From: Streptomyces iranensis | GTDB taxonomy: Bacteria > Actinomycetota > Actinomycetes > Streptomycetales > Streptomycetaceae | Direction: 5' to 3' | Assembly: GCF_017874715.1 (NCBI RefSeq) | Contig: NZ_JAGGLR010000018.1 | Location: 62,001-126,000, forward strand | Length of the DNA: 64,000 nt | In this document: one piece after another, positions 1 to 6,388 of the stretch | Layout of the letters: every line of letters begins with the position of its first letter | Numbering within the stretch: the stretch's first letter is position 1 | The notes under the pieces: generated by a model | What the model saw: the letters and a program-made list of their open reading frames with translations, nothing else | What the model was told of the DNA's origin: nothing | The model's database searches: none | Program-made: the position numbers and the translations under genes

Positions 1-1220
1 CGCTCACCGCTGACCGGGTTGACGGCGTACGCGCCGGTGAAGACGCCGGTCTTCTCCTTGACCTCGGCCTGCCGCTCGACGTCGGACTTGGCCGCGGCCT
101 GCTTGCGGTAGGCGTCGACGGCCTGGGCCGGGGTGGCGTGGCCGCCGGTCCAGACGTCGTGGGTGCCCTCGGGCCAGGCGGCCGGGACGATCTCGTCCAC
201 CAGGCCGTGCTCGGGTGCCAGGACCATGTAGGTGGCGCCGAACAGGGTGTCCTGGCGAGTGGTGAAGATCGTGATCTTGGCGTCGGGGTGCTCGGCCACC
301 GGGAAGTCGACCCGGGCGCCCTCGCTGCGGCCGATCCAGTTGCGCTGCTGCAGCTTGATGGCCTCGGGCCAGTCCAGCTCGTCCAGGTCGTCCAGCAGCC
401 GGTCGGCGTAGGCGGTGATGCGCATGTTCCACTGGCGCAGCTTGGCCTTGAAGACCGGGAAGTTGCCGCGCTCGGAGCGGCCGTCCGCGGTGACCTCCTC
501 GTTGGCCAGCACGGTGCCCAGGCCGGGGCACCAGTTGACGGGCGCGTCCGAGGCGTAGGCCAGGCGGTAGTCGCCCAGGAGGTCGGCGCGCTCGTACTCG
601 GTCAGCTCGGCCCAGGGGCGGCCGTCGGGGGTGGGATGCTCACCGGAGGCGAACCGCTGGACCAGGGTGTCGATGGGGCGCGCCGTCTTCGCCTCGGGGT
701 CGTACCAGGAGTTGAAGATCTGCAGGAAGATCCACTGGGTCCACTTGTAGTAGTCCGGGTCGATCGTCGCGAACGAGCGGCGGTTGTCGTGACCCAGGCC
801 CAGCCGGCGCAGCTGCCGCCGCATGTTCTCGATGTTGGCCTCGGTGCTGACCCGCGGGTGGGTGCCGGTCTGCACCGCGTACTGCTCGGCGGGCAGGCCG
901 AAGGCGTCGAAGCCCAGGGTGTGCAGGACGTTGTGGCCCGTCATGCGGTGGTAGCGGGCGAACACATCGGTGGCGATGTAGCCCAGCGGATGGCCCACGT
1001 GCAGTCCCGCGCCCGAGGGGTACGGGAACATGTCCATGACGAACTTCTTTGGCCGGGCGACGGCCTCGGCGTCGCCGGCCAGGTCGCCGCTCGGATTGGG
1101 CGCCTCATACGTGCCGTGCGCGTCCCAGAAGTCCTGCCAGCGGGCTTCGACGTCGGCGGCCAGGGCGGCCGTGTAGCGGTGCGGCGCGGCCACCTCGGCC
1201 GCGGCATTGGTCTCGCTCAT
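1..1220 (-). CDS. leuS: Leucyl-tRNA synthetase, N-terminal 406 residues (cut by window edge)
   Basis: Charges tRNA-Leu with leucine in the cytoplasm. The frame reads leftward from an ATG at 1220 and stays open to base 1, so the C-terminal part, including the KMSKS loop, is outside the window. The class I signature is clear near residues 45-60 (FPYPSGAGLHVGHPLGY, the HIGH-type motif), followed by the family sequences HNVLHTLGFDAFGLPAEQYA and NWCPGLGTVLANEEV, and by the start of the editing domain (TIFTTRQDTLFGATYMVLAPEH). Upstream, on the same strand, lies a leader peptide with three consecutive leucine codons and an intrinsic terminator, which suggests control by leucine-tRNA supply. The identification is secure; only the incomplete 3' end limits it. 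Confidence 0.97.
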   Translation of the reverse strand, partial: MSETNAAAEVAAPHRYTAALAADVEARWQDFWDAHGTYEAPNPSGDLAGDAEAVARPKKFVMDMFPYPSGAGLHVGHPLGYIATDVFARYHRMTGHNVLHTLGFDAFGLPAEQYAVQTGTHPRVSTEANIENMRRQLRRLGLGHDNRRSFATIDPDYYKWTQWIFLQIFNSWYDPEAKTARPIDTLVQRFASGEHPTPDGRPWAELTEYERADLLGDYRLAYASDAPVNWCPGLGTVLANEEVTADGRSERGNFPVFKAKLRQWNMRITAYADRLLDDLDELDWPEAIKLQQRNWIGRSEGARVDFPVAEHPDAKITIFTTRQDTLFGATYMVLAPEHGLVDEIVPAAWPEGTHDVWTGGHATPAQAVDAYRKQAAAKSDVERQAEVKEKTGVFTGAYAVNPVSGE

Positions 1221-1282
1221 GGTCCTCAAAGCTCCATCGGTCGTCTCTGCCTGCGGCAACGCAGCGGATCCCTGCTTCCGAA

Positions 1283-1363
1283 ACAAAAAGACCCCTCGCA
1301 CAGGAGGGGACGCCGCGCTGATACCGACCGGAGCTGTACTCGGTTGGTACTGATCAGCGCGGC
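1283..1363 (-). promoter_or_regulatory. leuS transcription attenuator (pause stem and intrinsic terminator)
   Basis: On the minus strand an 11-bp stem (ATCAGCGCGGC at forward 1353-1363 with GCCGCGCTGAT at 1312-1322) begins at the stop codon of the leader peptide. It is followed directly by a terminator hairpin, CCCCTC-CTGTGC-GAGGGG, with the tract TCTTTTTG. leuS starts 62 bases after this tract. A terminator between promoter and gene, preceded by a leader peptide rich in the cognate amino acid, is the classic attenuation layout. No T-box specifier arm or T-box consensus is seen. Confidence 0.75.
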
Positions 1364-1392
1364 CCGCTAAGCAGAAGGCGTACGGCACGCAT
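1354..1392 (-). CDS. leuS leader peptide with three consecutive leucine codons
   Basis: This tiny frame is too short for usual gene callers. It reads MRAVRLLLSGPR then TGA, with CTT-CTG-CTT in a row. No Shine-Dalgarno sequence is visible, but a TAACCT hexamer (TAnnnT type -10) lies six bases before the ATG, which suggests transcription starts at the A of the ATG and the leader is translated as a leaderless message. Its stop codon falls in the 5' arm of a stem that precedes an intrinsic terminator before leuS. The arrangement is that of ribosome-mediated attenuation: stalling at leucine codons when charged tRNA-Leu is scarce would change the fold and let RNA polymerase reach leuS. Function is inferred from layout, not shown. 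Confidence 0.75.
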   Translation of the reverse strand: MRAVRLLLSGPR

Positions 1393-1398
1393 GGGGCC

Positions 1399-1404
1399 AG
1401 GTTA
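1399..1404 (-). promoter_or_regulatory. Candidate -10 element for a leaderless leuS leader transcript
   Basis: The minus strand reads TAACCT, six bases upstream of the leader-peptide ATG at 1392. This spacing fits leaderless streptomycete promoters, where transcription begins at the start codon. No convincing -35 hexamer is visible 17-18 bases further upstream, so the call rests on the -10 and the spacing. Confidence 0.45.
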
Positions 1405-1454
1405 CCGCAGGGCGCAGACGGGCCGCACGGAGGCGGTCCCTCGTCACGCGACGC

Positions 1455-1487
1455 AAAAGGCGGGGCGCCCTTACGGACGACCCGCCT
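1455..1487 (-). terminator. Terminator after tRNA-Ala copy 1
   Basis: Downstream of the tRNA on the minus strand, AGGCGGG pairs with CCCGCCT across a 16-base loop and is followed by TTTT. It lies between the tRNA gene and the leuS leader promoter and would insulate them. Confidence 0.6.
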
Positions 1488-1495
1488 CCTTGATG

Positions 1496-1568
1496 TGGAG
1501 CTAAGGAGAATTGAACTCCTGACCTCCTGCATGCCATGCAGGCGCTCTACCAACTGAGCTATAGCCCC
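1496..1568 (-). tRNA. tRNA-Ala (anticodon GGC), copy 1
   Basis: This is a complete 73-base cloverleaf. The acceptor arms GGGGCTA and TAGCTCC pair and are followed by discriminator A. The anticodon stem CCTGC/GCAGG encloses the loop ATGGCAT, giving anticodon GGC, which reads GCC alanine codons. The T arm contains GTTCAATTC. CCA is not encoded. An identical copy in the same orientation lies at 4946-5018. Confidence 0.97.
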
Positions 1569-1669
1569 AGGTCTCGCTCCGCCTGGTTTCCCCGGCGGCG
1601 ACGCCTACATTACACGGACGCCCCGGCCTTCCGCCAAATCGATTAGCCGGAGGCCGGAGCAGATCCCCG

Positions 1670-1903
1670 TTACGCCGTCGCGAACGAATAGAAACGCTTC
1701 AGCGTGCAGTGGTCGTCGAGGAGCCGGCCGTAGATCGGCTCCCCTTCCAGCTCGCGGTAGGTCTCGATGGGATCGCCCCTGATGATCAGCGCCCGTGCGC
1801 ACTCCGCGCACCAGTACTGGTAGTCGGAGTTGAGCGGCTCCATGTCGCGGACGATCGGTGTACCGGTGCCGCACCAGTCGCACTTCCGGCTGTGGGCTCC
1901 CAT
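1670..1903 (-). CDS. Small protein with two CxxC pairs (putative zinc-binding)
   Basis: Unrecognised 77-residue protein. Two cysteine pairs, CDWC near residues 8-11 and CAEC near 33-36, spaced by about 21 residues, suggest one zinc-ribbon-like site in the N-terminal half. The rest is acidic and mixed (PIETYRELEGEPIYGRLL) and ends KRFYSFATA. It starts at an ATG five bases after the stop of another tiny CxxC protein (1909-2067), with GAGTGAG just before the start, so the two are probably co-transcribed and translationally linked. I know no function. A slightly longer overlapping frame at 1605-1883 is a shadow. Coding status is supported by codon GC pattern and cysteine spacing only. Confidence 0.7.
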   Translation of the reverse strand: MGAHSRKCDWCGTGTPIVRDMEPLNSDYQYWCAECARALIIRGDPIETYRELEGEPIYGRLLDDHCTLKRFYSFATA

Positions 1904-1908
1904 CTCAC

Positions 1909-2067
1909 TCAGCTCCAGCTATGGCCGCAGGCCGTACACACGTAGGAAACACCGCCGTTGTCACCGAGGACCTGTGCCACGTGTCCGGAGCCGCAGGACG
2001 GGCACACGATGCCCGCTCGTGCCCTGCGGGACGGGTCCTCGATCGCATCGAGGATGCTGGTCCGCAT
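1909..2067 (-). CDS. Tiny zinc-ribbon protein
   Basis: A 52-residue protein starting MRTSILDAIEDP, with CPSCGSGH and CTACGHSW about 20 residues apart. Two CxxC knuckles of this kind form a single zinc ribbon, as in small TFIIS- or rubredoxin-like proteins. An upstream in-frame ATG at 2130 would add 21 Gly/Arg-rich residues; I prefer the internal start because the protein then begins at the recognisable helix and AGGTGGG lies just upstream. It is followed after five bases by the other CxxC protein, forming a two-gene unit upstream of tRNA-Ala copy 1. Function is unknown; nucleic-acid binding is only a guess from the fold type. Confidence 0.6.
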   Translation of the reverse strand: MRTSILDAIEDPSRRARAGIVCPSCGSGHVAQVLGDNGGVSYVCTACGHSWS

Positions 2068-2145
2068 CCCACCTGCCCTCCCCATCGGACGTGTCGGCCC
2101 CATCCCCCTCCGGCCGTCCGATTCTGCCACGGGACGACGCGCAGG

Positions 2146-3786
2146 TCAGCGGAGATGCCCCACTCGTCTCACCAGACTCATCAGCGCTCCGCACAGCGCG
2201 GCCCCGGCCAAGGCGACGCAGGTCACCCACAGGGCGTCCGCGGAGGCACCCGCACTGGGCACCGTACCGTCCGCAGCGCTCAGGAACACCGCCCCGAAGA
2301 CCGCGACGCCGGTGAGCAGGCCGAGTTGAGCCGCAGTCACCAGCACCCCGCTGGCGTCCGCCGCGTCCTGCTGCCTTACGGTCGCCAACGTCCGCGTGAG
2401 CAGGGGGCTGTAGGCCAGCGAGAGCCCCGCGCCGGAGGCCGTAAGGGCGACGAGGAGCCATGGGCCGCCGTCCGTACCGTCGCGCAGGGCCAGACCGGCC
2501 CCGGTGAACGAGGCGGCCGCCAGCAGGAATCCGCCCGGGACGGTGGCGGCGTGCCAGCGGGCGGGCAGCCGCTGCCAGTTGAGGCCCACGACGCCGAACG
2601 CGACCGCCGTGGGGACGAATGTCAACCCCGCCCGCAGCGGGCTGTAGCCGAGCCCGCCCTGCACATGCAGGGTCAGGGCGAACAGGAACCCCGCGTTGGC
2701 CGCCATCCCCAGTGCGATACGGATCACCGCGAGCGGTATCCCCGGTGCCCGCGCCACGCTGGGGGAGATCAGCGGCGCACCGCCGCGCCGGGCCAGCCGG
2801 GTCTCGTACGCGGCGAAGAGCGCCACCAGGACCGCGCTCAGCCCGAGCGTGATCCAGCACCACAGCGGCCAGCCCCGCTCCTGCCCGAGCACCAGCGGCA
2901 CGGTGAACAGCAGCACGGCGGCCGCGAGCAGCACCAGTCCGGGCAGGTCCAGGCCGCTCCGGCGGACGGCCGCGCCCTCCCCGCGAGGGCGCGGCGCGTC
3001 GGCCGGGCGCTGGGCCTCGGCGGGACGCGGCGGATCGGCCGGTTCGTGCAGCAGCCGCGGGCCAATGGCCAGCAGCGCGAGCCCGATCGGCACGTTCACC
3101 AGGAAGACCGGACGCCAGCCGGAGCCGAGGAGATCGGCCTCGACCAGCAGCCCGCCCAGGATCTGCCCGCCGGCGGCGCCGGAGGCCAGCACCGCGGAGT
3201 ACGCGCCCAGCGCCCGTGCCCGCGAACCGCCCGTGAACGTCCGCTGGATCAGGCTCAGCACCTGCGGCAGCATCAGCGCCGCACCCGCGCCCTGGACGAA
3301 CCGGAAGGCGATCAGCTGTCCGGTGGTGGCGGCGAGCCCGCAGGCCAGCGAGGCGCCGGTGAAGACCGCGAGCCCGGTCAGGAACATCCGCCGGTGGCCG
3401 ATCAGAGCGCCCAGCCGCGCACCGGTGATCAGCAGCACGGCGTAGGAGACGGTGTAGCCCGCGATGACGAGCTGCAGCCCGGCGCCGGAGGCGTGCAGAT
3501 CGGCACGCACGGTCGGGGCGGCGATATTGACGATGAAGACGTCGAGGACGGCCATGAGCTGGCCGGTGAGGACGATCGCGAGCAGCCAGCCGGGGCGCGG
3601 AGGGCGCCGGAGGACAGGGCGCCGGGGGGCAGGGCGCCGCGCGGCCCGGTGGTCGGCGGCCGAGCTGCCATTGGCCCGGTTGTCAGCGGCCCGGTTGTCA
3701 GTGGCCCGGTTGTCAGTGGCCTGGCCTTTACTGGATCCACCGAGGTCCCCCGTCGGAGGGAGGGTGGTCGGGGTGGTGTGTTTCAT
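2146..3786 (-). CDS. MFS drug-type exporter (DHA2 / EmrB-QacA-like)
   Basis: A 546-residue polytopic membrane protein of the major facilitator superfamily, probably exporting a drug or toxic metabolite by proton antiport. Features include GQLMAVLDVFIVNIAAPTVR in the first helix, GARLGALIGHRRMFLTGL (motif A loop) and RFVQGAGAALMLPQ; the length and repeated hydrophobic blocks fit the 14-helix DHA2 class. The first 65 residues are hydrophilic and include DNRA-type repeats, unusual for the family. An ATG at 3786 is used; the frame continues upstream only as a shadow of the divergent regulator. It faces an XRE/MmyB-type regulator across a 183-base region carrying direct repeats, so the pair probably form an inducible export unit. 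Substrate unknown. Confidence 0.88.
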   Translation of the reverse strand: MKHTTPTTLPPTGDLGGSSKGQATDNRATDNRAADNRANGSSAADHRAARRPAPRRPVLRRPPRPGWLLAIVLTGQLMAVLDVFIVNIAAPTVRADLHASGAGLQLVIAGYTVSYAVLLITGARLGALIGHRRMFLTGLAVFTGASLACGLAATTGQLIAFRFVQGAGAALMLPQVLSLIQRTFTGGSRARALGAYSAVLASGAAGGQILGGLLVEADLLGSGWRPVFLVNVPIGLALLAIGPRLLHEPADPPRPAEAQRPADAPRPRGEGAAVRRSGLDLPGLVLLAAAVLLFTVPLVLGQERGWPLWCWITLGLSAVLVALFAAYETRLARRGGAPLISPSVARAPGIPLAVIRIALGMAANAGFLFALTLHVQGGLGYSPLRAGLTFVPTAVAFGVVGLNWQRLPARWHAATVPGGFLLAAASFTGAGLALRDGTDGGPWLLVALTASGAGLSLAYSPLLTRTLATVRQQDAADASGVLVTAAQLGLLTGVAVFGAVFLSAADGTVPSAGASADALWVTCVALAGAALCGALMSLVRRVGHLR

Positions 3787-3884
3787 GGGTCGAGCCTGTG
3801 GCCGGGCGGATACCGGTAACGAGAGCCCGCCGATGCTGGTAGTGGCAGCACCTGGCAGCCGCCCGCCGCCCCCGGGAGCATGGG

Positions 3885-3955
3885 ACCGTACGGCTCGACG
3901 GGGGAACCGTACGGCTCGGCGGGGGACCGACCGTGCGGCCCGACGGCACGGGGGA
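3885..3955. repeat. 21-bp direct repeats in the MFS/regulator intergenic region (possible operators)
   Basis: Two adjacent 21-base units (3885-3905 and 3906-3926) differ at one base, and a degenerate third follows at about 3930-3955. Each of the first two contains the palindrome CCGTACGG followed by CTCGRCGGGGG. They lie between the divergent MFS exporter and the XRE-type regulator, just upstream of the regulator's ATG. Evenly spaced palindromic cores one to two helical turns apart suggest binding sites for the regulator, but this is inferred. Confidence 0.6.
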
Positions 3956-3969
3956 TGGGGAGAGCGACC

Positions 3970-4923
3970 ATGACCGCGAACACTCGGCGCAGAAGGCCCG
4001 AGCTGGCCGCCTTCCTGCGCAGCCGCCGTGCCCGGGTGACCCCCGCCGACGTGGGCATGGCACCCGGCCTGCGGCGCCGCACCCCGGGGCTGCGCCGTGA
4101 GGAGGTCGCCCAGCTCTCCGGCGTCGGCGTGACCTGGTACACCTGGCTGGAGCAGGGCCGCCCGATCAACGCCAGCGTGCAGGTGCTGGACGCGGTCGCG
4201 CGCACCCTGCGGCTGGACCAGACCGAGCGCGAGCACCTCTACCACCTGGCTGAGGTGCCGTATGTGCCCGGCCGGGAGCGCGATCCACGCAGCGTGAGCC
4301 CGGAGGTGCAGGGCATCATCGACGCGGTCGACCCGCTCCCGGCGGTGGTCTACAACGCCCGTTACGACGTCCTGGCCGCCAATGCCGCGTACGGCGGCCT
4401 GTTCCCGGAGATGCTGCTCTCCGCCGCCTCCGAGCGGAACGCCCTGTGGCAGCTGTTCGTGGCCCGCCGCTGCTGTGCCCCCTATGTGAACCTCGCCGAG
4501 GAGCTGCCGCTCCTGGTGGCCACGCTGCGCGGCGGGTACGGACGCCATGTGGGCGAGCCCGCCTGGGAGGACTTCATCGCCCGGCTGCTGGAGGCCAGCG
4601 ACGACTTCGCCCGGCTATGGCAGAGCGGGGACGTGGCACCGCCGGGTTCCCGGATCAAGGTGGTGCGGCACGCCTCGGTCGGCGAGATCCGGCTGACCTC
4701 GACCTCGATGCAGGTCAGCGGGGTGCCGGAGACCCGGATCGTGGTCTACACGCCCTGCGACGAGGAGAGCCGCGACCATGTGCGGCGGGTGCGCCTCCTT
4801 CACGACCCGCTGATCGGCTGCACGATGCACGCCAAGCCGCTCTCCGTACTGCGGGAGGAGAGGGCCGCGGCGGAGACCCGGGGCGGAAGCGGTGCGGAAA
4901 GCAGCGATCCCGCCTCCCTGTGA
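3970..4923 (+). CDS. XRE-family regulator with MmyB-like ligand-binding domain
   Basis: A 317-residue DNA-binding protein. Residues about 8-75 form a Cro/C1-type helix-turn-helix in the MmyB style (FLRSRRARVTP...GLRREEVAQLSGVGVTWYTWLEQGR). The rest, with VVYNARYDVLAANAAYGGLF, matches the MmyB-like ligand-binding domain, which in relatives holds a small lipid-like ligand. ATG at 3970 follows GATGGGGAG. It is divergent from an MFS exporter and separated by repeats that could be its operators, so local control of the exporter is the simplest reading. Many streptomycete regulators of this class sit beside an oxidoreductase or transporter. Confidence 0.88.
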   Translation: MTANTRRRRPELAAFLRSRRARVTPADVGMAPGLRRRTPGLRREEVAQLSGVGVTWYTWLEQGRPINASVQVLDAVARTLRLDQTEREHLYHLAEVPYVPGRERDPRSVSPEVQGIIDAVDPLPAVVYNARYDVLAANAAYGGLFPEMLLSAASERNALWQLFVARRCCAPYVNLAEELPLLVATLRGGYGRHVGEPAWEDFIARLLEASDDFARLWQSGDVAPPGSRIKVVRHASVGEIRLTSTSMQVSGVPETRIVVYTPCDEESRDHVRRVRLLHDPLIGCTMHAKPLSVLREERAAAETRGGSGAESSDPASL

Positions 4924-4945
4924 GGGAGACGGGATCCTGGTCCTG

Positions 4946-5018
4946 TGGAGCTAAGGAGAATTGAACTCCTGACCTCCTGCATGCCATGCAGGCGCTCTAC
5001 CAACTGAGCTATAGCCCC
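4946..5018 (-). tRNA. tRNA-Ala (anticodon GGC), copy 2
   Basis: Identical over all 73 bases to the copy at 1496-1568 and in the same orientation, with two further identical bases at the 3' side, so the two form a direct repeat of about 75 bp. Anticodon GGC, no encoded CCA. The two copies bracket the tiny zinc proteins, the MFS exporter and its regulator. Confidence 0.97.
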
Positions 5019-5090
5019 GCTCTTCTCCGCGCCGGAGCGCTTCGAACGAGAAGGAGCATAGCCGGTGACCTGCCGGGAAAGGAAATCCGC

Positions 5091-5744
5091 TCAGTCGTCG
5101 TCGCCGAGCACCGGCTCGGGCAGCGACCCGGCGTTGTGCTCCAGGAGCCGCCAGCCCCGCGCGCCCTCGCCCAGAACGGACCAGCAGCAGTTGGACAGGC
5201 CGCCCAGCGCCTCCCAGGTCCGGGGCTCCAGGCCGAGCAGCCGGCCGATGGTGGTGCGGATCGTGCCGCCGTGGCTGACCACCACGAGCGTGCCGTCGTC
5301 CGGCAGCTTGTCGGCGCTCTCGAGCACCACCGGCGCCGCCCGGTCGGCGACCTCGGTCTCCAGCTCACCGCCGCCGCGCCGGATCGGCTCCCCGCGCTTC
5401 CACGCCGCGTACTCCTCGCCGAAGCGCTCGATGATCTCCTCGTGGGTCAGCCCCTGCCACTTGCCCGCGTAGGTCTCCCGCAGGCCCGCGTCATGCGCGA
5501 TCGACAAACCCGTGACGGCGGACAGCTCGGCGGCCGTGGCCGCCGCCCGCCTCAGATCGGAGGCGATGATCGCGTCCGGCTTCAGGGCTGCCAGCAGCCG
5601 GGCCGCGCGGTGCGCCTGGGCGACACCGGTGTCGGTCAGCTCGATGTCCAGGGAGCCCTGGAAGCGGCGTTCTATGTTCCAGGCCGTCTGGCCGTGGCGC
5701 CACAGGACGATGCGGCGGCCACGGGCGCCTTGGATGCCGTTCAG
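5091..5744 (-). CDS. Histidine phosphatase (phosphoglycerate mutase-like)
   Basis: A cytosolic phosphatase of about 217 residues. The N-terminal RHG-type motif LWRHGQTAWN carries the phosphorylated histidine; ETYAGKWQGLTHEE, and SHGGTIR with the second catalytic histidine, complete the active site. No ATG, GTG or TTG exists between the upstream in-frame stop and the RHG motif; the best start is a CTG at 5744 that overlaps the rsfS stop as CTGA, analogous to an ATGA overlap, with GGTGAG upstream. A shorter GTG/ATG-type start near 5507 would delete the catalytic histidine. Translational coupling to rsfS is likely. Substrate unknown; cofactor-independent alpha-ribazole, trehalose or phosphosugar phosphatases belong to the same superfamily. 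Confidence 0.88.
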   Translation of the reverse strand: MNGIQGARGRRIVLWRHGQTAWNIERRFQGSLDIELTDTGVAQAHRAARLLAALKPDAIIASDLRRAAATAAELSAVTGLSIAHDAGLRETYAGKWQGLTHEEIIERFGEEYAAWKRGEPIRRGGGELETEVADRAAPVVLESADKLPDDGTLVVVSHGGTIRTTIGRLLGLEPRTWEALGGLSNCCWSVLGEGARGWRLLEHNAGSLPEPVLGDDD

Positions 5745-6181
5745 CTCAGCTCACCGCCCGCGCCGCCGTCCGGGCCTTGCGCCTGCGCGTACTCCTGCGC
5801 CTTGCCACGGGTGGCCTCGGCGTCGGCCGGGAGCTCCAGCTGCGGGCAGTCCTTCCAGAGCCGCTCCAGGGCGTAGAACACCCGCTCCTCGCTGTGCTGG
5901 ACGTGCACCACGATGTCCACGTAGTCCAGCAGCACCCAGCGGGCCTCGCGGTCGCCCTCGCGACGCACCGGCTTGGCGCCCAGGTCCTTGTTCAGCCGCT
6001 CCTCGATCTCGTCGACGATCGACTTGACCTGGCGGTCGTTGGGCGCCGAGGCCAGCAGGAAGGCGTCGGTGATGGAGAGCACATCGCTGACGTCGTACGC
6101 GATGATGTCGTGCGCGAGCTTGTCGGCGGCCGCCTGGGCGGCGGCGTTGATGAGCTCGATGGAGCGGTCCGTGGCGGTCAC
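5741..6181 (-). CDS. rsfS: Ribosome silencing factor RsfS
   Basis: A 146-residue member of the RsfS/DUF143 family, which binds ribosomal protein L14 on the 50S subunit and blocks subunit joining during starvation. The family sequences DVSDVLSITDAFLLASAPND and ARWVLLDYVDIVVHVQ are present. GTG at 6181 (VTATDRSIELINAA) is chosen because homologues begin there; the frame upstream runs into low-complexity repeats. Its stop overlaps the CTG start of the phosphatase. It lies downstream of the LCP gene and nadD, the usual nadD-rsfS-phosphatase order, with the LCP gene inserted between. Confidence 0.95.
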   Translation of the reverse strand: MTATDRSIELINAAAQAAADKLAHDIIAYDVSDVLSITDAFLLASAPNDRQVKSIVDEIEERLNKDLGAKPVRREGDREARWVLLDYVDIVVHVQHSEERVFYALERLWKDCPQLELPADAEATRGKAQEYAQAQGPDGGAGGELS

Positions 6182-6271
6182 AGGCAAGGCTTTCGGTCGG
6201 TGGTACCTCGAAGATCTGGCTCCCCCCAGGGTCTCACGCCCCACCGTCACGCCGGGCGGCCGAGGAACGAC

Positions 6272-6376
6272 CGCCCGGAGTGCCCGGGGAGAACGCCCGG
6301 AGTGCCCGGGGAGAACGCCGGGAGTACCCCGGGGGAACACCCGGGGTGCCATGGGGTGCCCCGGGGCACCCCATGG
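6272..6376. repeat. 22-bp tandem repeats followed by a 28-bp perfect palindrome
   Basis: Two identical 22-base units (6272-6293, 6294-6315) and a diverged third (6316-6337), each with CCGGAGT then a run of CCC and GGGG, lead into a perfect 28-base palindrome at 6349-6376 whose half-site is CCATGGGGTGCCCC. The element lies in the 207-base gap between the LCP gene stop and rsfS. The palindrome could form a terminator or processing hairpin on the LCP transcript, but has no T tract. Confidence 0.75.
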
Positions 6377-6388
6377 CGGGCAGACGGC

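Noticed and set aside
1283..1404. T-box riboswitch before leuS
   Set aside because: No T-box consensus or specifier stem; a leader peptide with leucine codons explains the element better.
1605..1883. Alternative 92-codon frame overlapping the small CxxC protein
   Set aside because: It lacks the cysteine pairs and has Arg/His-rich shadow composition.
3787..4548. N-terminal extension of the MFS exporter frame
   Set aside because: It runs antisense through the divergent regulator; the family-like sequence begins after the ATG at 3786.
1569..4945. Integrated phage or integrative element at tRNA-Ala
   Set aside because: No integrase, excisionase or replication genes are present; only the duplicated tRNA suggests a past event.
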